A model generated the notes under the pieces. That model saw only the letters and a list, made by a program, of their open reading frames with translations. It had not been told where the DNA came from and did not search any database. 18,325 nucleotides of DNA from the NCBI GenBank assembly GCA_964614215.1, contig CAZTKP010000041.1, positions 1-18,325 on the forward strand, written 5' to 3'. This DNA comes from CAZTKP01 sp964614215 (lineage in GTDB: Bacteria > UBP6 > UBA1177). The translations under genes and the position numbers were made by a program. Below are positions 1 through 6,892 of the stretch, piece after piece; the stretch's first letter is position 1, and every line of letters begins with the position of its first letter.

Positions 1-479
1 TGACGTTCCGGAAGAGTGTCTTTAAGAGCTGTGATGAGAGTTTCCTTTTTAACGATCGGATTTTTCTCAAGAAGACTACCAAGAGCGATCATGTTCATAA
101 CCTGAGTGTTCTTAAGGTCATTTGTGGCTTTTTCAATAGCCGGAACAGCCAGAACGGTAATATCTGTTCTTGTCGGAGCTTCCTTGATCGTGGAACTTTC
201 CCAGATAAGGATCCCGCCCGGTTTTACCAAAGGCTCGAATTTCTTAAGTGACGGAAGATTGAAAACAACGACAACATCATAAGCCTGAACTATCGGGCTT
301 GAAATAGGGCTGTCGCTCACGTTTACCATACAGTTTGCTGTTCCGCCCCTCATCTCAGGTCCGTATGAGGGCATCCAGCTTACTTCCTTTCCTTCTTTCA
401 TTGCAGCATAGGCAATAAGTTTACCCATTGAAAGAACACCCTGTCCTCCAAATCCTGCAAATATCATTTCCTGAAGCAT
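1..479 (-). CDS. 2-oxoacid:ferredoxin oxidoreductase gamma subunit (partial, 3' end outside window)
   Basis: This gene is read leftward and leaves the window after 159 codons. The visible protein starts MLQEMIFAGFGGQGVLSMGK and continues with PSYGPEMRGGTANC, the glycine-rich GFGGQG and GPExRGG motifs that mark the gamma (catalytic gamma/POR_N-like) subunit of heterotetrameric 2-oxoacid:ferredoxin oxidoreductases. Complete members are usually about 180-190 residues, so only a short C-terminal piece should be missing. An AGGAGG ribosome binding site at 485-490 lies 5 nt before the ATG at 477-479, which fixes the start. It is the last visible gene of the ferredoxin-alpha-beta-gamma operon, 35 nt after the beta gene. 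The substrate (branched-chain 2-oxoacids, 2-oxoglutarate or another) cannot be decided from this subunit. Confidence 0.9.
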   Translation of the reverse strand, partial: MLQEMIFAGFGGQGVLSMGKLIAYAAMKEGKEVSWMPSYGPEMRGGTANCMVNVSDSPISSPIVQAYDVVVVFNLPSLKKFEPLVKPGGILIWESSTIKEAPTRTDITVLAVPAIEKATNDLKNTQVMNMIALGSLLEKNPIVKKETLITALKDTLPER

Positions 480-514
480 ATTATCCTCCTAATTAAAGCA
501 AATTAATAACAACG

Positions 515-1273
515 CTACTCAGCAGTTACGTCCTTTTTGACACCGAGCGGATAGTAATCAAGCATATTGTTCTTGACAAAATCCAGGGTCTGTACAGGAG
601 TAAGTTTCCATCCTGAAGGACAGTTTGAAACAACTTCAAGGAAGGTCGTTCCAAGTTTTTTCTGCTGGATCTCAAAACACTTTCTTACAGATTTCTTTGC
701 CTTTCTGACATTTGCGGGAGTATCAAGGACAACTCTCTCTGCATAGGCTACTCCCGGAAGCTGACTTACCATTTCAGCCATTCTCAGAGGATAACCGACA
801 TGAGATGTATCTCTTCCGTAAGGACTTGTGCTTGTCTTCTGGCCTTCAAGAGTGGTCGGAGCCATCTGACCGCCTGTCATTCCGTAGATAGCATTGTTAA
901 CAAAAAATATGGAGAACTTTTCACCACGGTTGCATGAATGAATTGTCTCAGCTGTTCCGATCGCTGCAAGGTCACCGTCACCCTGGTAGGTGAAAACGAA
1001 CTTGTCAGGGAGAGTTCTCTTGATACCTGTTGCAAGCGCACATGCTCTTCCATGAGCAGCTTCCTGAAAATCGATATCCATATAATCATATGCGAAAACT
1101 GAACATCCAACCGGACTTACACCAATGGTATCCTCTTCAATTCCCATTTCTTCAACAACTTCCATAATAAGTTTGTGAAGAGTTGAGTGGAAACATCCGG
1201 GACAGTAGTGCATTCTCACATCTTCGATGAGTGTTTTCGGCCTTTTATATACTACATCGTATCCGTCTTTCAT
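515..1273 (-). CDS. 2-oxoacid:ferredoxin oxidoreductase beta subunit (thiamine pyrophosphate-binding)
   Basis: This 252-residue protein carries the thiamine-diphosphate/Mg motif GDGDLAAIGTAE at about 98-109 followed by NNAIYGMTGGQ at about 126-136, which is diagnostic of the beta subunit. Cysteines at 24 and 27 (CPGC), 57 (VGCSVF) and in the later SNCPSG motif fit the 4Fe-4S ligands known in this family. With its partner subunits it oxidatively decarboxylates a 2-oxoacid to acyl-CoA and CO2 in the cytoplasm, reducing ferredoxin; the reaction is reversible in some anaerobes. The start has a GGGGG-type ribosome binding site a few bases upstream, and the gene lies 10 nt after the alpha gene. Length and order match small four-subunit enzymes such as Vor or OorDABC. 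Family assignment is firm; substrate is not. Confidence 0.93.
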   Translation of the reverse strand: MKDGYDVVYKRPKTLIEDVRMHYCPGCFHSTLHKLIMEVVEEMGIEEDTIGVSPVGCSVFAYDYMDIDFQEAAHGRACALATGIKRTLPDKFVFTYQGDGDLAAIGTAETIHSCNRGEKFSIFFVNNAIYGMTGGQMAPTTLEGQKTSTSPYGRDTSHVGYPLRMAEMVSQLPGVAYAERVVLDTPANVRKAKKSVRKCFEIQQKKLGTTFLEVVSNCPSGWKLTPVQTLDFVKNNMLDYYPLGVKKDVTAE

Positions 1274-1283
1274 TTTATCCCCC

Positions 1284-2363
1284 TTAAAGTTTCTCGTTAA
1301 TTACGCTAAGAATCTCTTCTGCAGTAGGAAGTATTCCACCTGTTCTGCCGTAAAAGCTCACAGGCTTACGTCCGTTGACAACAAGTTTGATATCCTCGAC
1401 CATCTGTCCGGTGCTCATCTCGATAGAGAAGAAATGTTTTACATTCTCCTTGTTAGCGAGCTCATCAAACTTAGCTGTGGGGAAAGGCCAGAGTGTAATA
1501 GGTCTAAGCAGACCGACTTTCATTCCTTTTTCTCTTCCAAGGTCAACGACTTTCTTACACAGGCGGCTTGAAAGACCGTAAGCTGAAATAACAACATCAG
1601 CATCATCGAGGTTGTAAGTTTCATATCTTACTTCCTCATCAGTTATTTTCTGATATTTAGCCTGCAGTTTTTCGTTCTGCTGTTCCATGTTCTCTGACTT
1701 AATGTGAAGAGAGGTCATTATGTTTTTTGCTCTTCCTTTCTTTCCGTTCGTTGCCCATGGCTTGTCTGCTCTCATGTCTTCAGCGGACCTTAATTTATAA
1801 GGCTCAGGTAGTTCGACCTTTTCCATCATCTGTCCGATCGCACCGTCAGTGAGAATAAGAACCGGATTACGCCATTTATCAGCAAGATCAAAAGCGAGAA
1901 CTGTATGATCGACCATTTCCTGAACTGAGTTAGGTGCAAGAACGATCAGTCTGTAATCACCGTGACCGCCGCCTTTTACAGCCTGGAAGTAATCACCCTG
2001 ACTGGGCTGAATTGTTCCGAGTCCGGGACCACCGCGCTGAACGTTTACAAAAACAGCTGGGATCTCTGCACAGGCGATGTAGCTCACGCCTTCCTGCATA
2101 AGTGAGTATCCCGGTGAAGAAGTGGTCGTCATAACTCTTCCGCCTGCTCCGCCTGCTCCGTAAAGCATGTTTACTGAAGCAACTTCACTTTCTGCCTGAA
2201 GAACAACAACACCGGGGTGTTTAGGGATCTCTCTTGAAAGGTATTCAATAACTTCCGACTGCGGAGTGATGGGATATCCGAAATATCCTGTCATTCCTGC
2301 TCTGAAAGCAGCTTCTGCCAGAGCTTCGTTTCCCTTCATGAATGCTATCTCTTTTTTGGACAC
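1284..2363 (-). CDS. vorB: 2-oxoacid:ferredoxin oxidoreductase alpha subunit, VorB-like
   Basis: The protein is about 359 residues. It has the alpha-subunit pyrimidine-binding region with FMKGNEALAEAA near the N-terminus, then GYFGYPITPQSEVIEYL, and later RGGPGLGTIQPSQGDYFQAV. These are the landmarks of the family annotated as 3-methyl-2-oxobutanoate:ferredoxin oxidoreductase VorB, close to 2-oxoglutarate KorA/OorA. An ATG exists at 2373-2375, but no ribosome binding site precedes it, and the bases right after that ATG form GGAGG (2369-2373), 5 nt before a GTG at 2361-2363. The GTG is therefore chosen as the start. The same arrangement occurs at the neighbouring ferredoxin gene. The enzyme feeds branched-chain or other 2-oxoacid carbon into acyl-CoA while producing reduced ferredoxin. 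The symbol follows common usage; KorA-like substrate use remains possible. Confidence 0.9.
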   Translation of the reverse strand: MSKKEIAFMKGNEALAEAAFRAGMTGYFGYPITPQSEVIEYLSREIPKHPGVVVLQAESEVASVNMLYGAGGAGGRVMTTTSSPGYSLMQEGVSYIACAEIPAVFVNVQRGGPGLGTIQPSQGDYFQAVKGGGHGDYRLIVLAPNSVQEMVDHTVLAFDLADKWRNPVLILTDGAIGQMMEKVELPEPYKLRSAEDMRADKPWATNGKKGRAKNIMTSLHIKSENMEQQNEKLQAKYQKITDEEVRYETYNLDDADVVISAYGLSSRLCKKVVDLGREKGMKVGLLRPITLWPFPTAKFDELANKENVKHFFSIEMSTGQMVEDIKLVVNGRKPVSFYGRTGGILPTAEEILSVINEKL

Positions 2364-2368
2364 TTTAG

Positions 2369-2373
2369 CCTCC
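2369..2373 (-). promoter_or_regulatory. Ribosome binding site that decides the alpha-subunit start
   Basis: On the minus strand this is GGAGG followed by CTAAA and a GTG codon. It overlaps the third base of an upstream in-frame ATG, so initiation at that ATG would place the Shine-Dalgarno sequence inside the coding region. The GTG at 2361-2363 is the better start. Confidence 0.65.
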
Positions 2374-2394
2374 ATTTAATGATTATTTACAAAA

Positions 2395-2619
2395 TTACTG
2401 TTTTTTTCTGTAGACAGTGATCGCGGCATCCGGGCATATTACAGCACAGTTACCACATCCGATACATTTGTCCTCTTCTTTCAGATAGGAGTAGTGTAAT
2501 CCGAAAGAGTTCGTGTCATCCATTTTGAGCTCAAGACATTTCACTGGACAGTAATGAACACAAAGACCGCAGCCTTTACATCCTTCCACTGAAATCTCGA
2601 CAAATCCTTTTGCTGCCAT
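2395..2619 (-). CDS. 2x[4Fe-4S] ferredoxin-type subunit of 2-oxoacid oxidoreductase
   Basis: This is a 74-residue two-cluster ferredoxin beginning MAAKGFVEISVEGCKGC. It has two CxxCxxCxxxC motifs, CKGCGLCVHYCP and CIGCGNCAVICP, with the usual proline after each last cysteine. It serves as the delta/electron-transfer subunit that passes electrons from the catalytic subunits to free ferredoxin. A longer reading frame starts at a TTG (2629-2631), but that TTG is part of the ribosome binding site itself (GGAGG at 2625-2629, 5 nt before the ATG at 2617-2619), so the ATG is used. It is the first gene of the operon, with a promoter candidate just upstream. The order ferredoxin-alpha-beta-gamma is that of OorDABC and bacterial Vor operons. 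Confidence 0.93.
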   Translation of the reverse strand: MAAKGFVEISVEGCKGCGLCVHYCPVKCLELKMDDTNSFGLHYSYLKEEDKCIGCGNCAVICPDAAITVYRKKQ

Positions 2620-2666
2620 TTCTACCTCCAAATTATTAAGATTGTGAAATCAACATAACGCAGATG

Positions 2667-2695
2667 AATGTATCATCAAGGTCTATAAAAATCAA
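2667..2695 (-). promoter_or_regulatory. Sigma70-type promoter candidate for the oxidoreductase operon
   Basis: On the minus strand a -35 box TTGATT (2690-2695) is separated by 17 nt from a -10 box TACATT (2667-2672). It lies about 45 nt upstream of the ferredoxin start codon. The hexamers are 4/6 matches each with ideal spacing. Prediction by eye only. Confidence 0.45.
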
Positions 2696-2806
2696 GATGT
2701 AAGGTGCATTATTTTGAAAATATTATTAACTTTTATTGCTAACAAGATTTTATTAGGAAATACAGGTGGTTACACCACTGCGGTTTTTTCAGAGAGTCAG
2801 TGGAAA

Positions 2807-3586
2807 CTATTTTTTTGCAGGTAATTTCACAGGTTTGACAGTTGGTTTCTGAGGATTAGCCGGAGCTTTTTCAAAATTGATAAGTTCAACTTCAAAAATA
2901 AGTGTTTCTCCGGGACCGATCCTGCTGTTTCCACGTTCACCGTATGCGAGATCCGAAGGGATAAAGAACTGGTATTTAGCACCTTTGCTCATAAGCTGAA
3001 GACCTTCTGTCCAGCCTTTTATAACTCTGTTGAGCGGGAACTTTGCAGGCTGATTTCTCTTGTAAGAGCTATCGAACTCTGTCCCGTCAAGGAGTGTACC
3101 TTTATAGTGGCATTCCACCATATCCTCAGCAGTCGGTTTAGGGCCTTTTCCTTCAGTTATCACTTTATACTGAAGTCCTGATTCTGTTACCTTCACTCCT
3201 TCCTTTTTCTTATTCTCTTCAAGGAACTTTTCACCTTTTGCCTTGTTCTCTGCGGCTTTTTTTGTCATATCTTCCTGCATCTTCTTGATCATCTTTGTCT
3301 GGAATTCCTGAAGAGCAGCTCCTTTTTCCTCTTCGTTCATGATGTCCATTTTTCCAGCTGTTCCATCTTTAAATCCTGCAAGAAAAAATTTCTCATCAAC
3401 ATCCATGTTTCTCTGTTTAAAGTTCATGGAAACATCAAGTCCGAGTGCATAGCTATACTTAGCCTGCTCGTTTTCCAGATCCTTCTTTGTTACAGGTGTT
3501 TCCTGAACTTTGGCCTTGGGTGCCTGGCAGGACACCATTGCAGCTATAGCTACGAAAATCATCAGTGAAATCAGCTTTTTCATCAT
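2807..3586 (-). CDS. FKBP-type peptidyl-prolyl cis-trans isomerase, lipoprotein (FkpA/Mip-like)
   Basis: The 259-residue protein opens with a lipoprotein signal peptide whose lipobox ends MVSC (Cys20), so it should be membrane-anchored on the periplasmic or outer face. Residues about 38-125 form the FKBP N-terminal dimerisation region (YSYALGLDVSMNF, then a lysine/glutamate-rich helix). Residues about 131-239 form the FKBP domain. Ligand-pocket residues of the family are present: Y161, F171-D172, V188-I189, W192 (VIKGWTEGL), Y215 (LAYGERG) and F231. It catalyses proline isomerisation and probably aids folding of exported proteins. The C-terminal 20 residues form a basic Pro/Lys-rich tail not needed for the fold. 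GGAG precedes the double ATG. The gene is transcribed alone, divergently from the MFS gene. Confidence 0.93.
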   Translation of the reverse strand: MMKKLISLMIFVAIAAMVSCQAPKAKVQETPVTKKDLENEQAKYSYALGLDVSMNFKQRNMDVDEKFFLAGFKDGTAGKMDIMNEEEKGAALQEFQTKMIKKMQEDMTKKAAENKAKGEKFLEENKKKEGVKVTESGLQYKVITEGKGPKPTAEDMVECHYKGTLLDGTEFDSSYKRNQPAKFPLNRVIKGWTEGLQLMSKGAKYQFFIPSDLAYGERGNSRIGPGETLIFEVELINFEKAPANPQKPTVKPVKLPAKK

Positions 3587-3698
3587 TTTTCTCCAATAAG
3601 GTTACAAAAAATCCCTGAGACATTACCAGATATGCCCTATTTAAGCAAAATTTTTAAGAACCGTATTCTTTACCTCATACATTTTTCCACACATTTTT

Positions 3699-3728
3699 TT
3701 GACTTGAACCTCATTTTAGGGAAACTAT
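3699..3728 (+). promoter_or_regulatory. Weak promoter candidate for the MFS-ankyrin unit
   Basis: TTGACT at 3699-3704 is a good -35 box. The best -10 with 18 nt spacing is AACTAT (3723-3728), only a partial match. If real, transcription would start near 3735, after the ATG at 3727, which favours translation from 3757. The 3587-3756 stretch must also hold the FKBP promoter; I see no strong candidate for that. Confidence 0.25.
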
Positions 3729-3756
3729 GGCGACTATTTTGATGGAGGATACTGTT

Positions 3757-5172
3757 ATGATTTCTATGCTGAAGAATTATTTTGAAGAATTTAAGGTTCT
3801 AAAAACCGCTAAAAAGGATTTCTGGCTGATCAATGCCATTCAGTTCTTTGACGGACTTGCTTACTTTTCGATGATCATGATCATCACTCTCTACCTTACT
3901 GCGAACGGCGGTTTTGATGATGTAGGAGCAGGAACATGGGTAGGGATTTTTACGTTACTCATTTCTGTTTTTGTTATGGGTGTCGGTTCTATCTGTGATT
4001 CGATAGGTATTAAAAAATCCTATTTTATCGGTTTCGGGCTGCTGCTTATTTCCAGACTTGGTCTTGGCGTTATGCCGTCATTTCTGCATGGAGATATACT
4101 TAAATACTCGGTACAGGTAATGCTTATCGTAATGGCTTTCGGAACCTCGATGATACTTCCGGTAACAACAACCGGTATCAGACGTTTCACTACCAAGGAA
4201 TCAAGAGCGACCGGATTTAACATGTACTATCTTATCATGAACGTCGGAGCTGTCCTTGCAGGTCTTGCCGTTCAGTATTTCCGTGAGACTTTCGGCGAAG
4301 TTGCAAGTAACACCGCGATCCTTGATTTCGGTTTCGGTGCGGCTGTTATAACTTTCATAATCAGCGTATTCATCAATGAAGACAACTTTGCTGATGAAGA
4401 TGAAAAGGTCGAAAAAACTACTGAAAAGAAAAGTCCGATAAAGATATTCATGGAAGTTTGGCAGGAAAAACCGTTCATGAAACTCATGCTTTTCCTTCTA
4501 CTGACTCTCGGTGTCAGACTGGTTTTCACACATCAGTTCCTTGTCATGCCTAAATACTACACAAGAATCGTATACAACGACTTTTCCATTGGCTATGTCA
4601 ATATGCTTAACCCCGCGATCATCGTTGTGGGACTCATCATTATTATTCCGATAATTAACAAGTTCGACACACTGCGTCTGATTATTACAGGAATGTTTAT
4701 TTCGGCACTTTCACTTCTTCCTATGGCACTTCCGCTTGACTGGATGCTCAATCTGCCGATGATACACAACTACAATCAGGCACTCTGGTTCATAATTATT
4801 CTTCAGATAGTTGTTTTCGCTATCGGTGAACTTATTTTCTCACCAAGATTCATGGAGTACATTGCTTCTGTTGCCCCCAAGGACAAAGTTGGTTCATACA
4901 TGGGACTTTCCGCTCTTCCGATGTTCATTGCAAAACCCATTAACGGACTTATCAGCGGAATTCTTATTGCAAAATTCTGTTACCCCGGAATAAGAGCAAA
5001 GATCGAAACTGGTGATGTTAAATTCTTTGATTCGCCATCTTTCATGTGGCTTATCTACTTTCTTGTAGCAGCAACAAGTCCAATAGCTGTTCTTGCGCTT
5101 AAGAAGTTCCTTACTTCAAGCAATCCGGCAGAGGAAGAAACACCTGAGAAACCTCAGGAACAGACAGACTAA
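3757..5172 (+). CDS. Major facilitator superfamily transporter
   Basis: This polytopic membrane protein of about 471 residues has about 12 hydrophobic segments. The typical MFS loop-2/3 motif is present as GSICDSIGIKKS. A charged central cytoplasmic loop (NEDNFADEDEKVEKTTEKK) separates the two six-helix halves, and the C-terminal tail is acidic. The first helix (INAIQFFDGLAYFSM) and overall layout recall proton-coupled oligopeptide (POT) carriers, but the ExxERF motif is not there, so the substrate is unknown. An in-frame ATG at 3727 would add 10 residues. I prefer the ATG at 3757 because GGAGG (3744-3748) sits 8 nt before it. The ankyrin lipoprotein gene follows after 12 nt, so the two are probably co-transcribed. 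Confidence 0.85.
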   Translation: MISMLKNYFEEFKVLKTAKKDFWLINAIQFFDGLAYFSMIMIITLYLTANGGFDDVGAGTWVGIFTLLISVFVMGVGSICDSIGIKKSYFIGFGLLLISRLGLGVMPSFLHGDILKYSVQVMLIVMAFGTSMILPVTTTGIRRFTTKESRATGFNMYYLIMNVGAVLAGLAVQYFRETFGEVASNTAILDFGFGAAVITFIISVFINEDNFADEDEKVEKTTEKKSPIKIFMEVWQEKPFMKLMLFLLLTLGVRLVFTHQFLVMPKYYTRIVYNDFSIGYVNMLNPAIIVVGLIIIIPIINKFDTLRLIITGMFISALSLLPMALPLDWMLNLPMIHNYNQALWFIIILQIVVFAIGELIFSPRFMEYIASVAPKDKVGSYMGLSALPMFIAKPINGLISGILIAKFCYPGIRAKIETGDVKFFDSPSFMWLIYFLVAATSPIAVLALKKFLTSSNPAEEETPEKPQEQTD

Positions 5173-5184
5173 AGGAGGAAACTT

Positions 5185-6008
5185 ATGAAAAAGATTATAA
5201 TAGCTCTGGCAATTTTAATTGCTTTCGTCTCCTGTGATGAAAAGAAAACAGGTCTTGAAGACAAGCTCGTCGGAGCGATCAATGCCGGAAAGCTCGAAGA
5301 TGTCAAGATAGAACTTTCGGAAGAGACATTCAAAAAAAGCACAGGCAACTTTGCAAGCTATGAAGATTATGTCAAAGCAAGACTTAACAAGAGTCTTGAC
5401 GACCTTAACAGATCGCCTATCGTATGGGCTTCACTTACTAACAAGTCTACGCTTGAGAACACCAAAAAGACCGAAGAAGCCCGTCTTGAGATCGTAAAAT
5501 ATCTTCTTGAAAAGGGCGCTGACTGTAACATTAAGGATAAGAACGGCTGGACACCTCTTTTCTGGGCAAGCTGGTCAGGTATGGATGAAATTGCAGCTCT
5601 CCTTATTGAAAAGTGCACAAACGTGAACGATGAAACTGACAAACAGTGGACACCGCTCATGGCAGCTNNNNNNNNNNNNNNNNNNNNNACGAAGGCAATA
5701 CTGCACTTGACCTCGCTTAACACAGCTTCAAAGTTTATCCTGAGTTCTCAGTACTTTTCAAAAAGACTATTGATGTCCTTGAGAATGGTGTAAAAGAAGA
5801 AGTTAAAGATTCTAAACCCTTAACACCGATGGAAAAAGCCGAGCTTCAGATAAGAGAAAGATTACAAAAAAGAGCTCAGATGGGAATAGTCGAAGATCCA
5901 GGAAAACTGGTGAAAGAAGAACCGGCTGCTGAAGCAAAACCAGAAGCTGAAGAAGAAAAGAAAGAAGAGCCTAAAGCCGAAGCTGCTCCTGCAGAAGAGA
6001 AGAAGTAA
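5185..6008 (+). CDS. Ankyrin-repeat lipoprotein, interrupted by assembly gap and an in-frame stop
   Basis: The protein starts MKKIIIALAILIAFVSCDEK, a lipoprotein signal with the lipobox Cys at 17. Ankyrin repeats follow, for example NGWTPLFWASWSGMDEIAAL and KQWTPLMAA just before the N run (5668-5688). After the gap the matching ankyrin sequence (EGNTALDLA) is in a frame offset from the one before it, which only means the real gap length is 1 mod 3. Directly after EGNTALDLA comes TAA (5718-5720). The same frame then stays open and clearly coding to 6008 (HSFKVYPEFSVLFKK, then a Glu/Lys/Ala/Pro-rich tail). The gene is therefore either a nonsense-mutated pseudogene or mis-assembled at a collapsed repeat. 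AGGAGG precedes the ATG. It probably acts as an envelope protein-binding scaffold. Confidence 0.7.
5668..5688. other. Assembly gap (21 N)
   Basis: A run of 21 undetermined bases lies inside the ankyrin-repeat coding region. Reading frames on either side agree only if the true length is 1 mod 3, so the run length is an estimate. Tandem ankyrin repeats are a plausible cause of the scaffold break. Confidence 0.98.
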
Positions 6009-6145
6009 TCAAACAATTTCTATCTAAATCATCTTAAACATTATTCATTATCGCCAGTGACAATTCCTGCAAGATAGATCGGCATTCTGCTCACCTGTTT
6101 TTTCAAGAAAACATCGACCTCAACAAATTCAAGCACTTACCTCAC

Positions 6146-6200
6146 TTCATGCAGAAAAGTCAAGGCTAAATTTTTCATTTATGCAGAAAAGTCAGGGTTA
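6146..6200. repeat. Two-copy imperfect direct repeat, 23-bp units, period 32 bp
   Basis: Copy 1 (6146-6168) and copy 2 (6178-6200) share the exact core ATGCAGAAAAGTCA and differ at only three positions, all transitions. The 9-nt spacer is T-rich. The pair lies in the 290-bp gene-poor stretch 6009-6298, about 30 bp upstream of the abiE -35 box. It could be an upstream binding site or a relic of an insertion boundary. The rest of 6009-6145 shows no recognisable gene except a short minus-strand open stretch noted in the findings. Confidence 0.75.
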
Positions 6201-6226
6201 CTGGATAAAGATTTTTTATTTTTCAC

Positions 6227-6255
6227 TTGATTTTAGAAACAGAATCAGACATAAT
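6227..6255 (+). promoter_or_regulatory. Promoter of the abiE toxin-antitoxin operon
   Basis: A -35 box TTGATT (6227-6232), a 17-nt spacer and a -10 box CATAAT (6250-6255, 5/6 match) predict transcription starting near 6262, about 37 nt before the antitoxin start codon. The -10 box and start point are covered by the palindrome at 6253-6284, the arrangement expected for repression by the product. Confidence 0.6.
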
Positions 6256-6284
6256 GTTACTACTTGTTGACATGTAGCAACATT
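6253..6284. promoter_or_regulatory. Palindromic operator candidate over the abiE start point
   Basis: A 32-bp inverted repeat: the 15-nt arms 6253-6267 and 6270-6284 match at 13 of 15 positions (outer arms AATGTTACTAC and GTAGCAACATT). The outer half-sites lie two helical turns apart, suiting a dimeric winged-helix protein. AbiEi antitoxins are known to repress their own operon by binding inverted repeats at the promoter, so this is the obvious site for the adjacent antitoxin. The palindrome is seen directly; binding is inferred. Confidence 0.6.
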
Positions 6285-6298
6285 TTGTTTGGAGCGTT

Positions 6299-6892
6299 AT
6301 GGATAAAAAGATAGAAAACATTTTTAAAAAGAATGGAGGGAAACTCAGGATGAGTGAAGCCATTAATCTGGGAATATCGAGATATATGCTTTACTCTCTA
6401 AGAGACAAAGGGATAATTGAACAGATGAGCCGTGGAATCTACAGACTCGCCAGTCTTCCAGCAATGACAAACCCGGACATTGCTACTGTTTCAAGTAGAT
6501 TTCCCAATGCTGTTATCTGCCTGATCTCGGCTCTTTATTTTCATAAGATAACCACCCAGATCCCTCACGAGGTTTTCATTGCAATTAAACAGAAATCCCG
6601 TCTACCCAAAATTGATTTCCCCCCTATCAGCGTACATAAGTTCTCTGACACTGCCTATTCTGAAGGAATTGAAACACACATTATTGATGGCATTCCTGTA
6701 AAAATCTACAGTGCTGAAAAAACAATAGCCGATTGCTTTAAATTCAGAAACAAAATTGGAATGGATATTGTTCTTGAGGCTCTGAAAATCTATAAAACAC
6801 AAAAGAAATTTAAACCGGATCTGCTTATGAAATACGCCAGAACATGCAGGGTGGAAAAAATTATAACACCTTATCTGGAGCTACTTGTATGA
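6299..6892 (+). CDS. abiEi: AbiEi-family antitoxin (type IV toxin-antitoxin system), transcriptional repressor
   Basis: The protein has 197 residues. The N-terminal ~55 residues form a winged helix-turn-helix (GGKLRMSEAINLGISRYML ... GIIEQMSRGIYRL), the AbiEi N-terminal domain. The rest is the AbiEi C-terminal domain, with a hydrophobic VICLISALYFH segment, HEVFIAIKQKSR, and GIPVKIYSAEKTIADCFKFR. That last motif (xxxEKTxxDCF+) is very typical of the family. The antitoxin neutralises the nucleotidyltransferase toxin encoded next and represses the operon through its wHTH. GGAG at 6291-6294 is 4 nt before the ATG. The stop codon overlaps the toxin start as ATGA, so toxin translation is coupled to the antitoxin. 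The pair looks more A+T-rich than its neighbours, in line with horizontal acquisition. Confidence 0.9.
   Translation: MDKKIENIFKKNGGKLRMSEAINLGISRYMLYSLRDKGIIEQMSRGIYRLASLPAMTNPDIATVSSRFPNAVICLISALYFHKITTQIPHEVFIAIKQKSRLPKIDFPPISVHKFSDTAYSEGIETHIIDGIPVKIYSAEKTIADCFKFRNKIGMDIVLEALKIYKTQKKFKPDLLMKYARTCRVEKIITPYLELLV

Noticed and set aside
2762..2790. Hairpin GTGGT-TAC-ACCAC with a nearby T run as a terminator
   Set aside because: The T run follows the stem only on the plus strand, where no gene ends; the FKBP gene that would need it lies on the minus strand. The stem is only 5 bp.
5640..5720. Frameshift in the ankyrin gene at the N run
   Set aside because: The number of N is an estimate, so the frame change across the gap is not evidence of a real frameshift; only the downstream TAA is.
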